From assembly GCF_900258485.1 (NCBI RefSeq), contig NZ_OGVE01000001.1, positions 62,001-126,000 of the forward strand: a DNA stretch of 64,000 nucleotides. Direction: 5' to 3'. The notes under the pieces are model-generated. The model worked only from the letters and a program-made list of their open reading frames with translations, made no database searches and had not been told where the DNA came from. Both the position numbers and the translations under genes were made by a program. Shown one piece after another: positions 9,646 through 16,329 of this stretch (its first letter is position 1; each line of letters opens with the position of its first letter). Source of the DNA: Helcococcus massiliensis (GTDB lineage: Bacteria; Bacillota; Clostridia; Tissierellales; Peptoniphilaceae).

Positions 9646-9960
9646 TTATTCTTTTATCATGTCGTCAGCATGTAAAAGGTAATTTGTAAAACCACGAGTG
9701 CCGATTTTGTAGCCCTCTGCGGTAATACGTGGATTGACTAACTTCACACGTTCCTCAAAGCCGAAATGTTTTTCGCCAGCTTCAGCAGGAAGCACCACCA
9801 CAATATCATCTGCTCTTTGAACATCAGAATAGAGATTATAGCTTCTTGATAAGACAGTTAGCCGTCCGTTGATTCTTCGCTGAACGACTTTATCCTCGCC
9901 AGCAAATTCTAAATTGCCGAATGTTTTTTCCATGTTGGGAATCACAAATTTAAGTTCCAT
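9646..9960 (-). CDS. orf23: HelP-like protein Orf23 (DUF961)
   Basis: Protein of 104 residues of the same YdcP/DUF961 family as orf22. It begins MELKFVIPNMEKTFGNLEFAG, with the conserved pattern of a short strand followed by TFG-LxF. Its likely role is to support helicase-driven unwinding in conjugative DNA processing. It is the second gene of the left end and lies 22 bp after a 24-codon open frame. AAAGAAAGGATAGG upstream of the ATG supplies the ribosome site. Confidence 0.9.
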   Translation of the reverse strand: MELKFVIPNMEKTFGNLEFAGEDKVVQRRINGRLTVLSRSYNLYSDVQRADDIVVVLPAEAGEKHFGFEERVKLVNPRITAEGYKIGTRGFTNYLLHADDMIKE

Positions 9961-9982
9961 ATTTTTACCTATCCTTTCTTTT

Positions 9983-10057
9983 TTATTGGCTGAATGAATG
10001 TTTGATGGTCTTAAAGAGTGGGGAACGACCTTTTGATTCTTGATTTTTTGTTTTCAT
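9983..10057 (-). CDS. 24-residue leader-type peptide at the transposon left end
   Basis: A short frame of 24 codons begins MKTKNQESKG, is strongly basic and ends KHSFSQ. A clear ribosome site (GAAAGGAAGTG) lies 6 bases before its ATG, and the stop is 22 bases before orf23. The position is that of the smallest left-end frame (orf24) of Tn916. I do not know a function. It could be a translated leader that sets ribosome flow into orf23, or a small DNA-binding peptide; the good ribosome site argues that it is translated. Confidence 0.5.
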   Translation of the reverse strand: MKTKNQESKGRSPLFKTIKHSFSQ

Positions 10058-10090
10058 AATTTCACTTCCTTTCAAAATCGGGTAAAAAAA

Positions 10091-10117
10091 TAGACACCTC
10101 ATTTTTTGAAGTGTCTA
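10091..10117. terminator. Hairpin at transposon left end
   Basis: TAGACACCTC and GAAGTGTCTA form a 10-bp stem with one mismatch around a short T-rich loop. It lies upstream of the 24-codon frame, between the transfer operon and the transposon terminus. It could stop transcription that enters from either side or fold in the leader of the transfer operon. Confidence 0.5.
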
Positions 10118-10296
10118 CCTATTAAATATTCAAATTTTATTGGAAGTATCTTTATATCTTCACTTTTCAAGGATAAATCGTCGTATCAAAGCTCATTCAT
10201 AAGTAGTAAATTAGTAGTAAATTGAGTGGTTTTGACCTTGATAAAGTGTGATAAGTCCAGTTTTTATGCGGATAACTAGATTTTTATGCTATTTTT
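10118..10296. other. Transposon left terminus with integrase-binding direct repeats
   Basis: Two directly repeated AGTAGTAAATT units at about 10202-10223 match the arm-type sites bound by the N-terminal domain of Tn916 integrase. Nearer the end are two further imperfect repeats, GATAAGTCCAGTTTTTATGC and GATAACTAGATTTTTATGC. The element ends in the T run at about 10291-10296, next to AT-rich host DNA. The exact crossover and coupling bases cannot be fixed without the other end. Confidence 0.8.
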
Positions 10297-10348
10297 CTAA
10301 TAAAAATTAATATCCTATGCAGTTTAAAGGAATAGAAATAAGTATTAC

Positions 10349-10377
10349 TTGTAATAATAGGAATAATATGCTATACT
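10349..10377 (+). promoter_or_regulatory. Promoter of rpsB-tsf
   Basis: TTGTAA at 10349-10354 and TATACT at 10372-10377 are separated by exactly 17 bases, with an extended -10 TG one base before the hexamer. The site lies on the host side of the transposon end, 53 bp from it, so it should still drive rpsB. Start of transcription is expected near 10384. Confidence 0.7.
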
Positions 10378-10393
10378 ACATGAGTCAATAAAC

Positions 10394-10450
10394 ACATTGT
10401 TTGTTCATACCTGTGTGCCAATTTGGTTAGGTATTAAAAGAACAATGGAG
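10394..10450 (+). promoter_or_regulatory. Putative rpsB leader hairpin
   Basis: In the rpsB leader CATTGTT near 10394 can pair with AACAATG near 10441, and ATACCT near 10407 can pair with AGGTAT near 10430, forming one interrupted stem-loop that ends just before a GGAGG. Ribosomal-protein leaders often bind the protein they encode, so autoregulation by S2 is possible. The fold is my reading and the function is inference. Confidence 0.4.
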
Positions 10451-10478
10451 GCAAAATAAAAACACAAGGAGAAAAGAT

Positions 10479-11300
10479 ATGTCAGTTATATCAATGAAAG
10501 CCTTACTAGAGGCTGGTGTACACTTTGGTCACCAAACTAGAAGATGGAACCCTAAGATGAAACCTTACATCTTTACAGAAAGAAATGGTATTTATATCAT
10601 TGACTTACAAAAAACAGCTAAAAAAGTTGAAGAAGCTTATGAAGCTGTAAGATCAGTTGTAGAAGAAGGTGGAAAAGTTTTATTTGTAGGTACAAAGAAA
10701 CAAGCTCAAGATGCTGTAGAATTTGAAGCAAAAAGAGCAGACCAATATTATGTAACAAATAGATGGTTAGGTGGTATGTTAACAAACAACCAAACTATCA
10801 AAAAATCAATCAAAAGACTTGAAGAAATCGAAGAAATGAAAGAAGATGGTACTTTTGATTTACTACCTAAAAAAGAAGTTGCTCAATTAGAAAAAGAACA
10901 TGATAAGTTAGAAAAAAACCTAGGTGGTATCAGAGACATGAATGGTTTACCAGACATTATGTTTGTTGTAGACCCTAAAAATGAGCATATAGCTGTTAAA
11001 GAAGCACGTAAATTAGGTATACCTATAGTTGCTATCGTTGACACAAATGCTGATCCAGAAGAAATTGATTACCCAATACCTGGTAATGATGACGCTATTA
11101 GAGCTGTTAAATTAATTACTGCAACAATTGCAAACGCAGTTGTAGAAGGTAACCAAGGTGAATCATTAGACCAAGAAGTAGTAGAAGAAACTGTAGAAGC
11201 TGAAGAAGTTGAAGTTGAAGAAACAGAAGCTGAAGAAACTGTAGAAGTTACTGAAGAAGATGTTGAAGAAATTCAAGAAGAAATTAACTCAGCTGAATAG
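10479..11300 (+). CDS. rpsB: 30S ribosomal protein S2
   Basis: Structural protein of the small ribosomal subunit that binds late on the 16S rRNA platform and helps recruit S1. The family opening is clear: [20 protein letters not shown], then the [18 protein letters not shown] and IVDTNADP blocks. The conserved body ends near residue 222. A 51-residue tail follows in which 24 residues are acidic, giving 273 residues in all, longer than most S2 proteins. AAGGAG precedes the ATG. It is followed by tsf, the standard pairing. Confidence 0.98.
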   Translation: MSVISMKALLEAGVHFGHQTRRWNPKMKPYIFTERNGIYIIDLQKTAKKVEEAYEAVRSVVEEGGKVLFVGTKKQAQDAVEFEAKRADQYYVTNRWLGGMLTNNQTIKKSIKRLEEIEEMKEDGTFDLLPKKEVAQLEKEHDKLEKNLGGIRDMNGLPDIMFVVDPKNEHIAVKEARKLGIPIVAIVDTNADPEEIDYPIPGNDDAIRAVKLITATIANAVVEGNQGESLDQEVVEETVEAEEVEVEETEAEETVEVTEEDVEEIQEEINSAE

Positions 11301-11324
11301 TTAAAATATAATAAACAAAAAAAT

Positions 11325-11348
11325 AGGAAGTAGTCATCTACTTCCTTT
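11325..11348 (+). terminator. Hairpin between rpsB and tsf
   Basis: GGAAGTAG (11326-11333) and CTACTTCC (11338-11345) form a perfect 8-bp stem with a TCAT loop, followed by TTTAAAT. It looks like a weak terminator or attenuator that could lower tsf expression relative to rpsB. Confidence 0.6.
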
Positions 11349-11372
11349 AAATATATAAATAGGGAGGATCAT

Positions 11373-12443
11373 ATGGCAATTAGCGCAAAACAAGTTAAAG
11401 AATTAAGAGATTTAACTGGTGCAGGTATGATGGATGCCAAAAATGCTTTGGTAGAAACAGATGGCGATATGGATAAGGCTATCGAAATCTTAAGAGAAAA
11501 AGGTGCTGCAAGTGCTGTTAAAAAACAAAGTAAGGTAGCTGCAGAAGGTTTAATTAAACTTCATGTTGCAGAAGACAATTCTAAGGGTGCTTTAGTTGAG
11601 ATTAACTCACAAACAGACTTTGTTGCTAAAAACGAAGTATTTATTGCTTTAACAGATAAGATTGTAAAACATGTATATGATAATGATATTACTACAGTAG
11701 AAGAATTAAATGCATCAGAAATTGATGGTCAAAACTTTGAAGATTTCTTAAAAGAACAAATTGCTTCAATTGGAGAAAATATTGTTGTTAGAAGATTAGC
11801 TTTATTTGAAGCGGGTGAAAATGACTTTATTATGGGTTATGTTCACTTTAACAAAACAAATGGTGTTTTATTAAGAGTTAAAGTTGATTCAGAAGCAACA
11901 AAAGAAAAAGCAATAGATATAGCACATAAAGTAGCTATGCATATTTCTGCTTTAGGACCAGAATATATAACATATAATGAATTCCCAGAAGGATTTGTTG
12001 AAGCTGAATTATCAGGATTAATTGGTCACTTAAAAGTTGAAAATGAAGACAATGAAATCTTAGGTAAACCATTAAAGACTATTCCGGAATATGGTTCAAG
12101 ATCACAAATTACAGATGAAGTTTTAAAGGCTAAAGAAGAAGAAATTAAACAAGAATTACTAGCTGAAGGTAAACCAGAAAAAATCTTAGATAAGATTATA
12201 CCTGGTAAGATGGCTAGATTCTTAGAAGATAACACACAAATTGATTCACAATTTGCTTTATATAGCCAAGGTTTTGTATTAGACCCAGAAAAAACTGTTG
12301 AAGAAGCATTAAAAGAAGAAGCTGCTAAAGTAAACGGTGAAATAGAAGTAGTTGAATACAAGAGATTTGTTGTTGGTGAAGGTATCGAAAAGAAAGAAGA
12401 AGATTTCGCTGCTGAAGTAGCTCAACAAATGGCTGGTAAATAA
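11373..12443 (+). CDS. tsf: Translation elongation factor Ts
   Basis: Nucleotide exchange factor that regenerates EF-Tu-GTP. The N-terminal UBA-like domain (residues 1-50) has LRDLTGAGMMDAKNAL. The core carries the TDFVAKN motif that contacts EF-Tu near residue 80. The protein has 356 residues against roughly 290 in most Firmicutes. The extra length is partly an insertion of about 40-45 residues after GPEYITYNEFPEG (about 207-250), before the conserved EGKPEKI block. GGGAGG precedes the ATG. It ends in a strong terminator. Confidence 0.97.
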   Translation: MAISAKQVKELRDLTGAGMMDAKNALVETDGDMDKAIEILREKGAASAVKKQSKVAAEGLIKLHVAEDNSKGALVEINSQTDFVAKNEVFIALTDKIVKHVYDNDITTVEELNASEIDGQNFEDFLKEQIASIGENIVVRRLALFEAGENDFIMGYVHFNKTNGVLLRVKVDSEATKEKAIDIAHKVAMHISALGPEYITYNEFPEGFVEAELSGLIGHLKVENEDNEILGKPLKTIPEYGSRSQITDEVLKAKEEEIKQELLAEGKPEKILDKIIPGKMARFLEDNTQIDSQFALYSQGFVLDPEKTVEEALKEEAAKVNGEIEVVEYKRFVVGEGIEKKEEDFAAEVAQQMAGK

Positions 12444-12456
12444 TTACGACAATTTT

Positions 12457-12487
12457 AAGAGAACATTTTTATGTTCTCTTTTATTCT
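12457..12487 (+). terminator. Terminator after tsf
   Basis: AAGAGAACAT and ATGTTCTCTT form a perfect 10-bp stem with a TTTT loop, followed by TTATT. It separates the rpsB-tsf unit from pyrH, although readthrough into pyrH is likely because no strong promoter is evident in the short gap. Confidence 0.8.
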
Positions 12488-12509
12488 ATATAGATTCAAA
12501 GGAGTGAAT

Positions 12510-13217
12510 ATGTCTAAATATAAACGTGTACTAATTAAACTTAGTGGTGAATCTTTAGCTGGAAATAAAGGTTTTGGAATGGATGACCAAGCTATTTTGA
12601 ATATTGCCCATGTATTAAAAAATGTACATGAAGAAGGTGTAGAAATAGCCATTGTTGTTGGTGGAGGAAACTTCTGGAGAGGTAGAGATACCGATGATAT
12701 GGATAGGACCACATCTGACAATATTGGTATGTTAGGTACTGTTATGAATGCTTTAAGAGTACAGTCAGCTTTAGAATCTTTAGACCTAGAGACTAGGGTC
12801 CAAACAGCTATAAAAATGGATGAAGTTGCTGAACCTTTTATAGTTAGAAAAGCTATAAGACATTTAGAAAAGGGAAGAATAGTGATATTCGCAGCTGGTA
12901 CAGGCCATCCTTATTTTTCTACAGATACAACTTCAGCACTAAGAGCTCTAGAAATTCAAGCAGATGCTATGTTGATGGGTAAAACAGGTACCGATGGTAT
13001 TTATGATAAAGATCCAAATAAGTATGATGATGCTGTAAAATATGATAAACTTACTTATAGAGAAATGCTTGAAAAAAATCTTCAAGTAATGGATGCTGCC
13101 GCAACATCATTGGCTAAGGATAATGAGATGCCAGTTATTGTTTTCGGTATAGATGATCCTAACAACTTAATTAAAGTTATCAAGGGTGAAGAAATTGGTA
13201 CTTATGTCGGAGGGTAA
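12510..13217 (+). CDS. pyrH: UMP kinase
   Basis: Phosphorylates UMP to UDP in pyrimidine nucleotide synthesis; bacterial hexameric type of the amino-acid-kinase fold. Visible motifs are KLSGESLAG near the N-terminus, [10 protein letters not shown], and [10 protein letters not shown] near residue 130. The start at 12510 ([11 protein letters not shown]) is set by AAAGGAG seven bases upstream and gives 235 residues, the family norm; a longer frame reaches into the tsf terminator. It is followed two bases later by frr, the usual pair. Confidence 0.97.
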   Translation: MSKYKRVLIKLSGESLAGNKGFGMDDQAILNIAHVLKNVHEEGVEIAIVVGGGNFWRGRDTDDMDRTTSDNIGMLGTVMNALRVQSALESLDLETRVQTAIKMDEVAEPFIVRKAIRHLEKGRIVIFAAGTGHPYFSTDTTSALRALEIQADAMLMGKTGTDGIYDKDPNKYDDAVKYDKLTYREMLEKNLQVMDAAATSLAKDNEMPVIVFGIDDPNNLIKVIKGEEIGTYVGG

Positions 13218-13219
13218 AA

Positions 13220-13777
13220 ATGACAGATAATATTATTAAAAATGGTAGAAAATCTCTAGAAGAACATTTATTAGGCTACAAAGAAAATTTATCACAAGTT
13301 AGAGCTGGAAGGGCAAATCCTTCATTAGTTGAAAATATCAAGTTTGACTACTATGGTGTAGAAACACCTATTAGAAATGCTGCAACTATTACAGTTCCTG
13401 AAGCTAGATTATTAGTAATCCAACCTTGGGATGCCAGTCAATTAAAAGAAATTGAAAGAGCAGTTCAAGCATCAGATTTAGGTATTACACCAAGTAATGA
13501 TGGTAAGGTAATACGTTTACCATTCCCAGAATTAAACGAAGAAACAAGAAATAACTTAGCTAAAGAAGTTAAACAAAAAGGTGAACAATCAAAAGTTGGT
13601 GTTAGAAACCAAAGAAGAGATATGATTGACCTAGTTAAAAAGGCTGAAAAAAATAAAGAAATTTCTGAAGATGAAAGAAGAGCTTTAGAAGAAGATATTC
13701 AAAAACTAGTGGATGAATTTATAAAGAAAATAGACCAAGTAACTCAAGAAAAAGAAAAAGAACTTAAAACTGTTTAA
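13220..13777 (+). CDS. frr: Ribosome recycling factor
   Basis: With EF-G it splits the post-termination ribosome. The 185-residue protein has the tRNA-shaped fold signature: VRAGRANPSLVENI at the start, TITVPEARLLVIQPWD in the head domain and VRNQRRDMIDLVKK in the long helix. The ATG follows a GGAGGG site that overlaps the end of pyrH. Length and motifs are ordinary for the family. Confidence 0.98.
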   Translation: MTDNIIKNGRKSLEEHLLGYKENLSQVRAGRANPSLVENIKFDYYGVETPIRNAATITVPEARLLVIQPWDASQLKEIERAVQASDLGITPSNDGKVIRLPFPELNEETRNNLAKEVKQKGEQSKVGVRNQRRDMIDLVKKAEKNKEISEDERRALEEDIQKLVDEFIKKIDQVTQEKEKELKTV

Positions 13778-13788
13778 TAGGTAGAGCT

Positions 13789-14529
13789 ATGGACCAAGAA
13801 AAATTAAAAAATCTTGTGGAAGAATATTCTCTTGAGCATATTGCCATAATAATGGATGGTAATGGTAGGTGGGCTCAAAAAAGAGGTGAAGGTAGGAGCC
13901 AAGGTCATAAAATGGGGATAGAACAAGTAATTGACCTCGTAAAAAATGCCAACAAACTAAATATCAAAGCCTTAAGTCTATATGCATTTTCAACTGAAAA
14001 CTGGAAGAGACCAGATGATGAAGTTTTTACTTTGTTTGATTTGTTATCGAGCTTTCTAAATCGTAGATTAAAAGAATTGATGGAAGAAAATGTTATAGTA
14101 CAAGTCATGGGCGATGTTAGCAAATTACCTTTTTTAACTAGACAAGCTATAAGTACAGCTATTAAACAAACATCTTCTAATGATGGTTTAGTATTAAATA
14201 TAGGTATTAATTATGGTTCTCGTGATGAATTGAAAAAAGCTTTATTAGATATTTTGACTGACTATGATCAAGGAAAGATATCTAAAGAAGACATTGATAC
14301 AGAGACCTTATCCAAATACTTATATACCAAAAATCTTAAGGATCCAGACTTGTTAATTAGAACTGGTGGAGAAGAAAGATTATCCAACTTTATGCTTCAT
14401 CAAATGGCCTATACAGAATTTTACTTTACTGATTGCTTATGGCCAGACTTTAACTACGATGAGCTAGAAAAAGCCATTTTAGAATACCTAAGTAGGGATA
14501 GAAGATTTGGTGGATTAAATGAAGAATAA
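13789..14529 (+). CDS. uppS: Undecaprenyl diphosphate synthase
   Basis: Cis-prenyltransferase that builds the C55 lipid carrier for wall polymers from farnesyl diphosphate and IPP. The catalytic block IAIIMDGNGRWAQKRG has the essential Asp, and SLYAFSTENWKRP and DLLIRTGGEERLSNF are the other family motifs. Length (246) is typical. The 3' end overlaps cdsA by 11 bases. The IPP supply is of interest because no MEP-pathway gene is found at the usual neighbouring sites. Confidence 0.97.
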   Translation: MDQEKLKNLVEEYSLEHIAIIMDGNGRWAQKRGEGRSQGHKMGIEQVIDLVKNANKLNIKALSLYAFSTENWKRPDDEVFTLFDLLSSFLNRRLKELMEENVIVQVMGDVSKLPFLTRQAISTAIKQTSSNDGLVLNIGINYGSRDELKKALLDILTDYDQGKISKEDIDTETLSKYLYTKNLKDPDLLIRTGGEERLSNFMLHQMAYTEFYFTDCLWPDFNYDELEKAILEYLSRDRRFGGLNEE

Positions 14530-15310
14530 TTTTATAAGTAGAACTATTACTGGTGCCCTTATCGTGGCATCAGTAGTAGCTATTTTATTGACAAATTTTA
14601 ATATTATAAGCTTAGCTTTTATACTTATATCAAATCTAGCTATATATGAATTAATAAGAGTTTTAGAAAAAATGGGGAAAAGTGTTCTGAAAGCACTTGC
14701 CTATATCTTCAATAATATATTTTTATTAGTTCTAGCCTTTATAGGTAAAGAATATGCCTTAGTCTTAATAAGCATATACTTTATATTTTTAGCTATATTG
14801 CTTATTTTTGATAAAGAGAAAACTATAAGTGACTTAAGTATGAATATATTTATAGCTATATACATTACTTGTGCCTATAGTATGCTAATTTTACTTAAGG
14901 ATCCTAAATGGATTGGATTTGCTATATTTATAACTGCTTTTTCTGATACCTTTGCATATTTGGTCGGTATCAGTATAGGAAAACACAAGTTTAATTTTCT
15001 TAAAGAACTTAGTCCCAAAAAGACAATTGAAGGTTCAGTTGGTGGTATCTTCGGTTCTTTACTATTTGTTTACCTATTTAAGCTATATTTTAATTTAGAC
15101 CATGTTTTATTGATGTATTTAGCAAGTGTTCTGATATCAATAGTCTCACAGTTTGGAGACTTATTTGCTTCATATATTAAAAGACGTGCAAATGTTAAAG
15201 ATTATGGAAAAATATTAAGGGGTCATGGGGGAATAATGGATAGGTTTGACTCTTTATTGTTTGTTGCGCCCCTAGTTTATTTATTTGTTAATTTATTGGA
15301 GTTAGTATAA
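14519..15310 (+). CDS. cdsA: Phosphatidate cytidylyltransferase
   Basis: Makes CDP-diacylglycerol from phosphatidate and CTP for phospholipid synthesis. Membrane protein of 263 residues with about eight hydrophobic segments. The C-terminal signature reads KRRANVKDYGKILRGHGGIM followed by DRFDS, the CDP-transferase motif with its metal-binding Asp. It overlaps uppS and shares a TAATG junction with rseP, so dxr, which often sits here, is absent. Confidence 0.96.
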   Translation: MKNNFISRTITGALIVASVVAILLTNFNIISLAFILISNLAIYELIRVLEKMGKSVLKALAYIFNNIFLLVLAFIGKEYALVLISIYFIFLAILLIFDKEKTISDLSMNIFIAIYITCAYSMLILLKDPKWIGFAIFITAFSDTFAYLVGISIGKHKFNFLKELSPKKTIEGSVGGIFGSLLFVYLFKLYFNLDHVLLMYLASVLISIVSQFGDLFASYIKRRANVKDYGKILRGHGGIMDRFDSLLFVAPLVYLFVNLLELV

Positions 15311-16311
15311 TGGATTTTATTGGAATATTATTAGCTATAGTATTATTTTTATTTTTAATAACTATACATGAAAGTGGCCATTTTATAGGAGCTAAACTTT
15401 CAGGCATCAAGGTAAATGAATTTTCTATAGGTATGGGACCAAGTTTATTCAAAAAGCAAGGCAAAGAAACCTTATATTCATTTAGGTTACTTCCAATTGG
15501 TGGATATGTAATGATGGAAGGGGAGGATGAGAGTTCAAAAGACCCTAGGTCTTACAAAAATTCTGCTGCTTGGAAAAGATTCTTAACTATTTTAGCAGGT
15601 CCATTTACTAATTTTTTATTTGGATTTTTAGTTTTTGTTTTATTGGCCAATTTTTCAGGCTACGCATCAAATACAATAGATCAAGTAGTGGAAAATAGTC
15701 CAGCTGCTTTAGCCGGTCTTGAAAAAGGTGATAAAATAGTAAAAGTAAATGGCAAAAACACCTATATTTTTAACCAAATAAGTAAAGAAATTAATGACAG
15801 TGATAATAAACTTGACTTAGAAATAAAAAGAAATGGTGAAAAATTTTCATATACTTTAGATACTGAGATACAAGATAATAGAAAAGTTGTTGGGATTATT
15901 TCAGAAGTTAAAAAGGACTTTTTAGGTTCATTAAAATATGGTATTCATAATACTATTTTTATGACTTCTACTATATGGGAGGGATTAAAAGGCTTGGTAA
16001 CAGGAGTATTTGGTTTAGAAAACTTATCTGGACCAATAGGTGTTATCAGCCAAGTAGGAAAGTCTGTATCCTATGGTTTCCTTACTTATATTAATATGGC
16101 AGCCTTGATTTCCTTAAACTTAGGCTTATTTAATCTTTTACCTATACCAGCCTTAGATGGGTCTAAATTAGTATTCAACTTGTTTGAAATGATTACTGGT
16201 AAAAAGGTAAATGAGAAATTTGAAACTACTATTACTTTTATAGGATTTTTCGCTCTATTAGCATTGATTTTAGTAGTTTCTTATAATGATATTGTTAAAC
16301 TTTTTAGATAA
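15310..16311 (+). CDS. rseP: Site-2 intramembrane metalloprotease RseP/RasP
   Basis: Cleaves membrane-embedded anti-sigma factors and leftover signal peptides. The zinc site HESGHF is in the first helix (residues 18-22), and the second metal motif NLLPIPALDGSK is near residue 275. A PDZ domain lies between (about 115-195; VVENSPAALAGLEKGDKI). Its 333 residues are slightly short of the usual length near 420 but complete in motifs. The ATG overlaps the cdsA stop. In many relatives dxr precedes and ispG or proS follows; polC comes directly after here. Confidence 0.95.
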   Translation: MDFIGILLAIVLFLFLITIHESGHFIGAKLSGIKVNEFSIGMGPSLFKKQGKETLYSFRLLPIGGYVMMEGEDESSKDPRSYKNSAAWKRFLTILAGPFTNFLFGFLVFVLLANFSGYASNTIDQVVENSPAALAGLEKGDKIVKVNGKNTYIFNQISKEINDSDNKLDLEIKRNGEKFSYTLDTEIQDNRKVVGIISEVKKDFLGSLKYGIHNTIFMTSTIWEGLKGLVTGVFGLENLSGPIGVISQVGKSVSYGFLTYINMAALISLNLGLFNLLPIPALDGSKLVFNLFEMITGKKVNEKFETTITFIGFFALLALILVVSYNDIVKLFR

Positions 16312-16329
16312 TTTTATTGAGGAGATAAA

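Larger units (their letters stand above)
1..10296 (-). mobile_element. Tn916-family conjugative transposon, left portion
   Basis: Twelve kilobase-scale features match the conserved Tn916 conjugation module in order: orf23, orf22, orf21, oriT, orf20, orf19, orf18, orf17, orf16, orf15 and the start of orf14, all on the minus strand. The genes are less AT-rich than the host genes that follow. The left end lies near 10296, where the terminal sequence with GTAGTAAATT direct repeats and the TTTTTATGCTATTTTT terminus gives way to host DNA upstream of rpsB. The tet region, xis and int of such elements would lie beyond position 1, so the cargo cannot be named. Family recognition is by remembered sequence, not by search. 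Confidence 0.93.
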
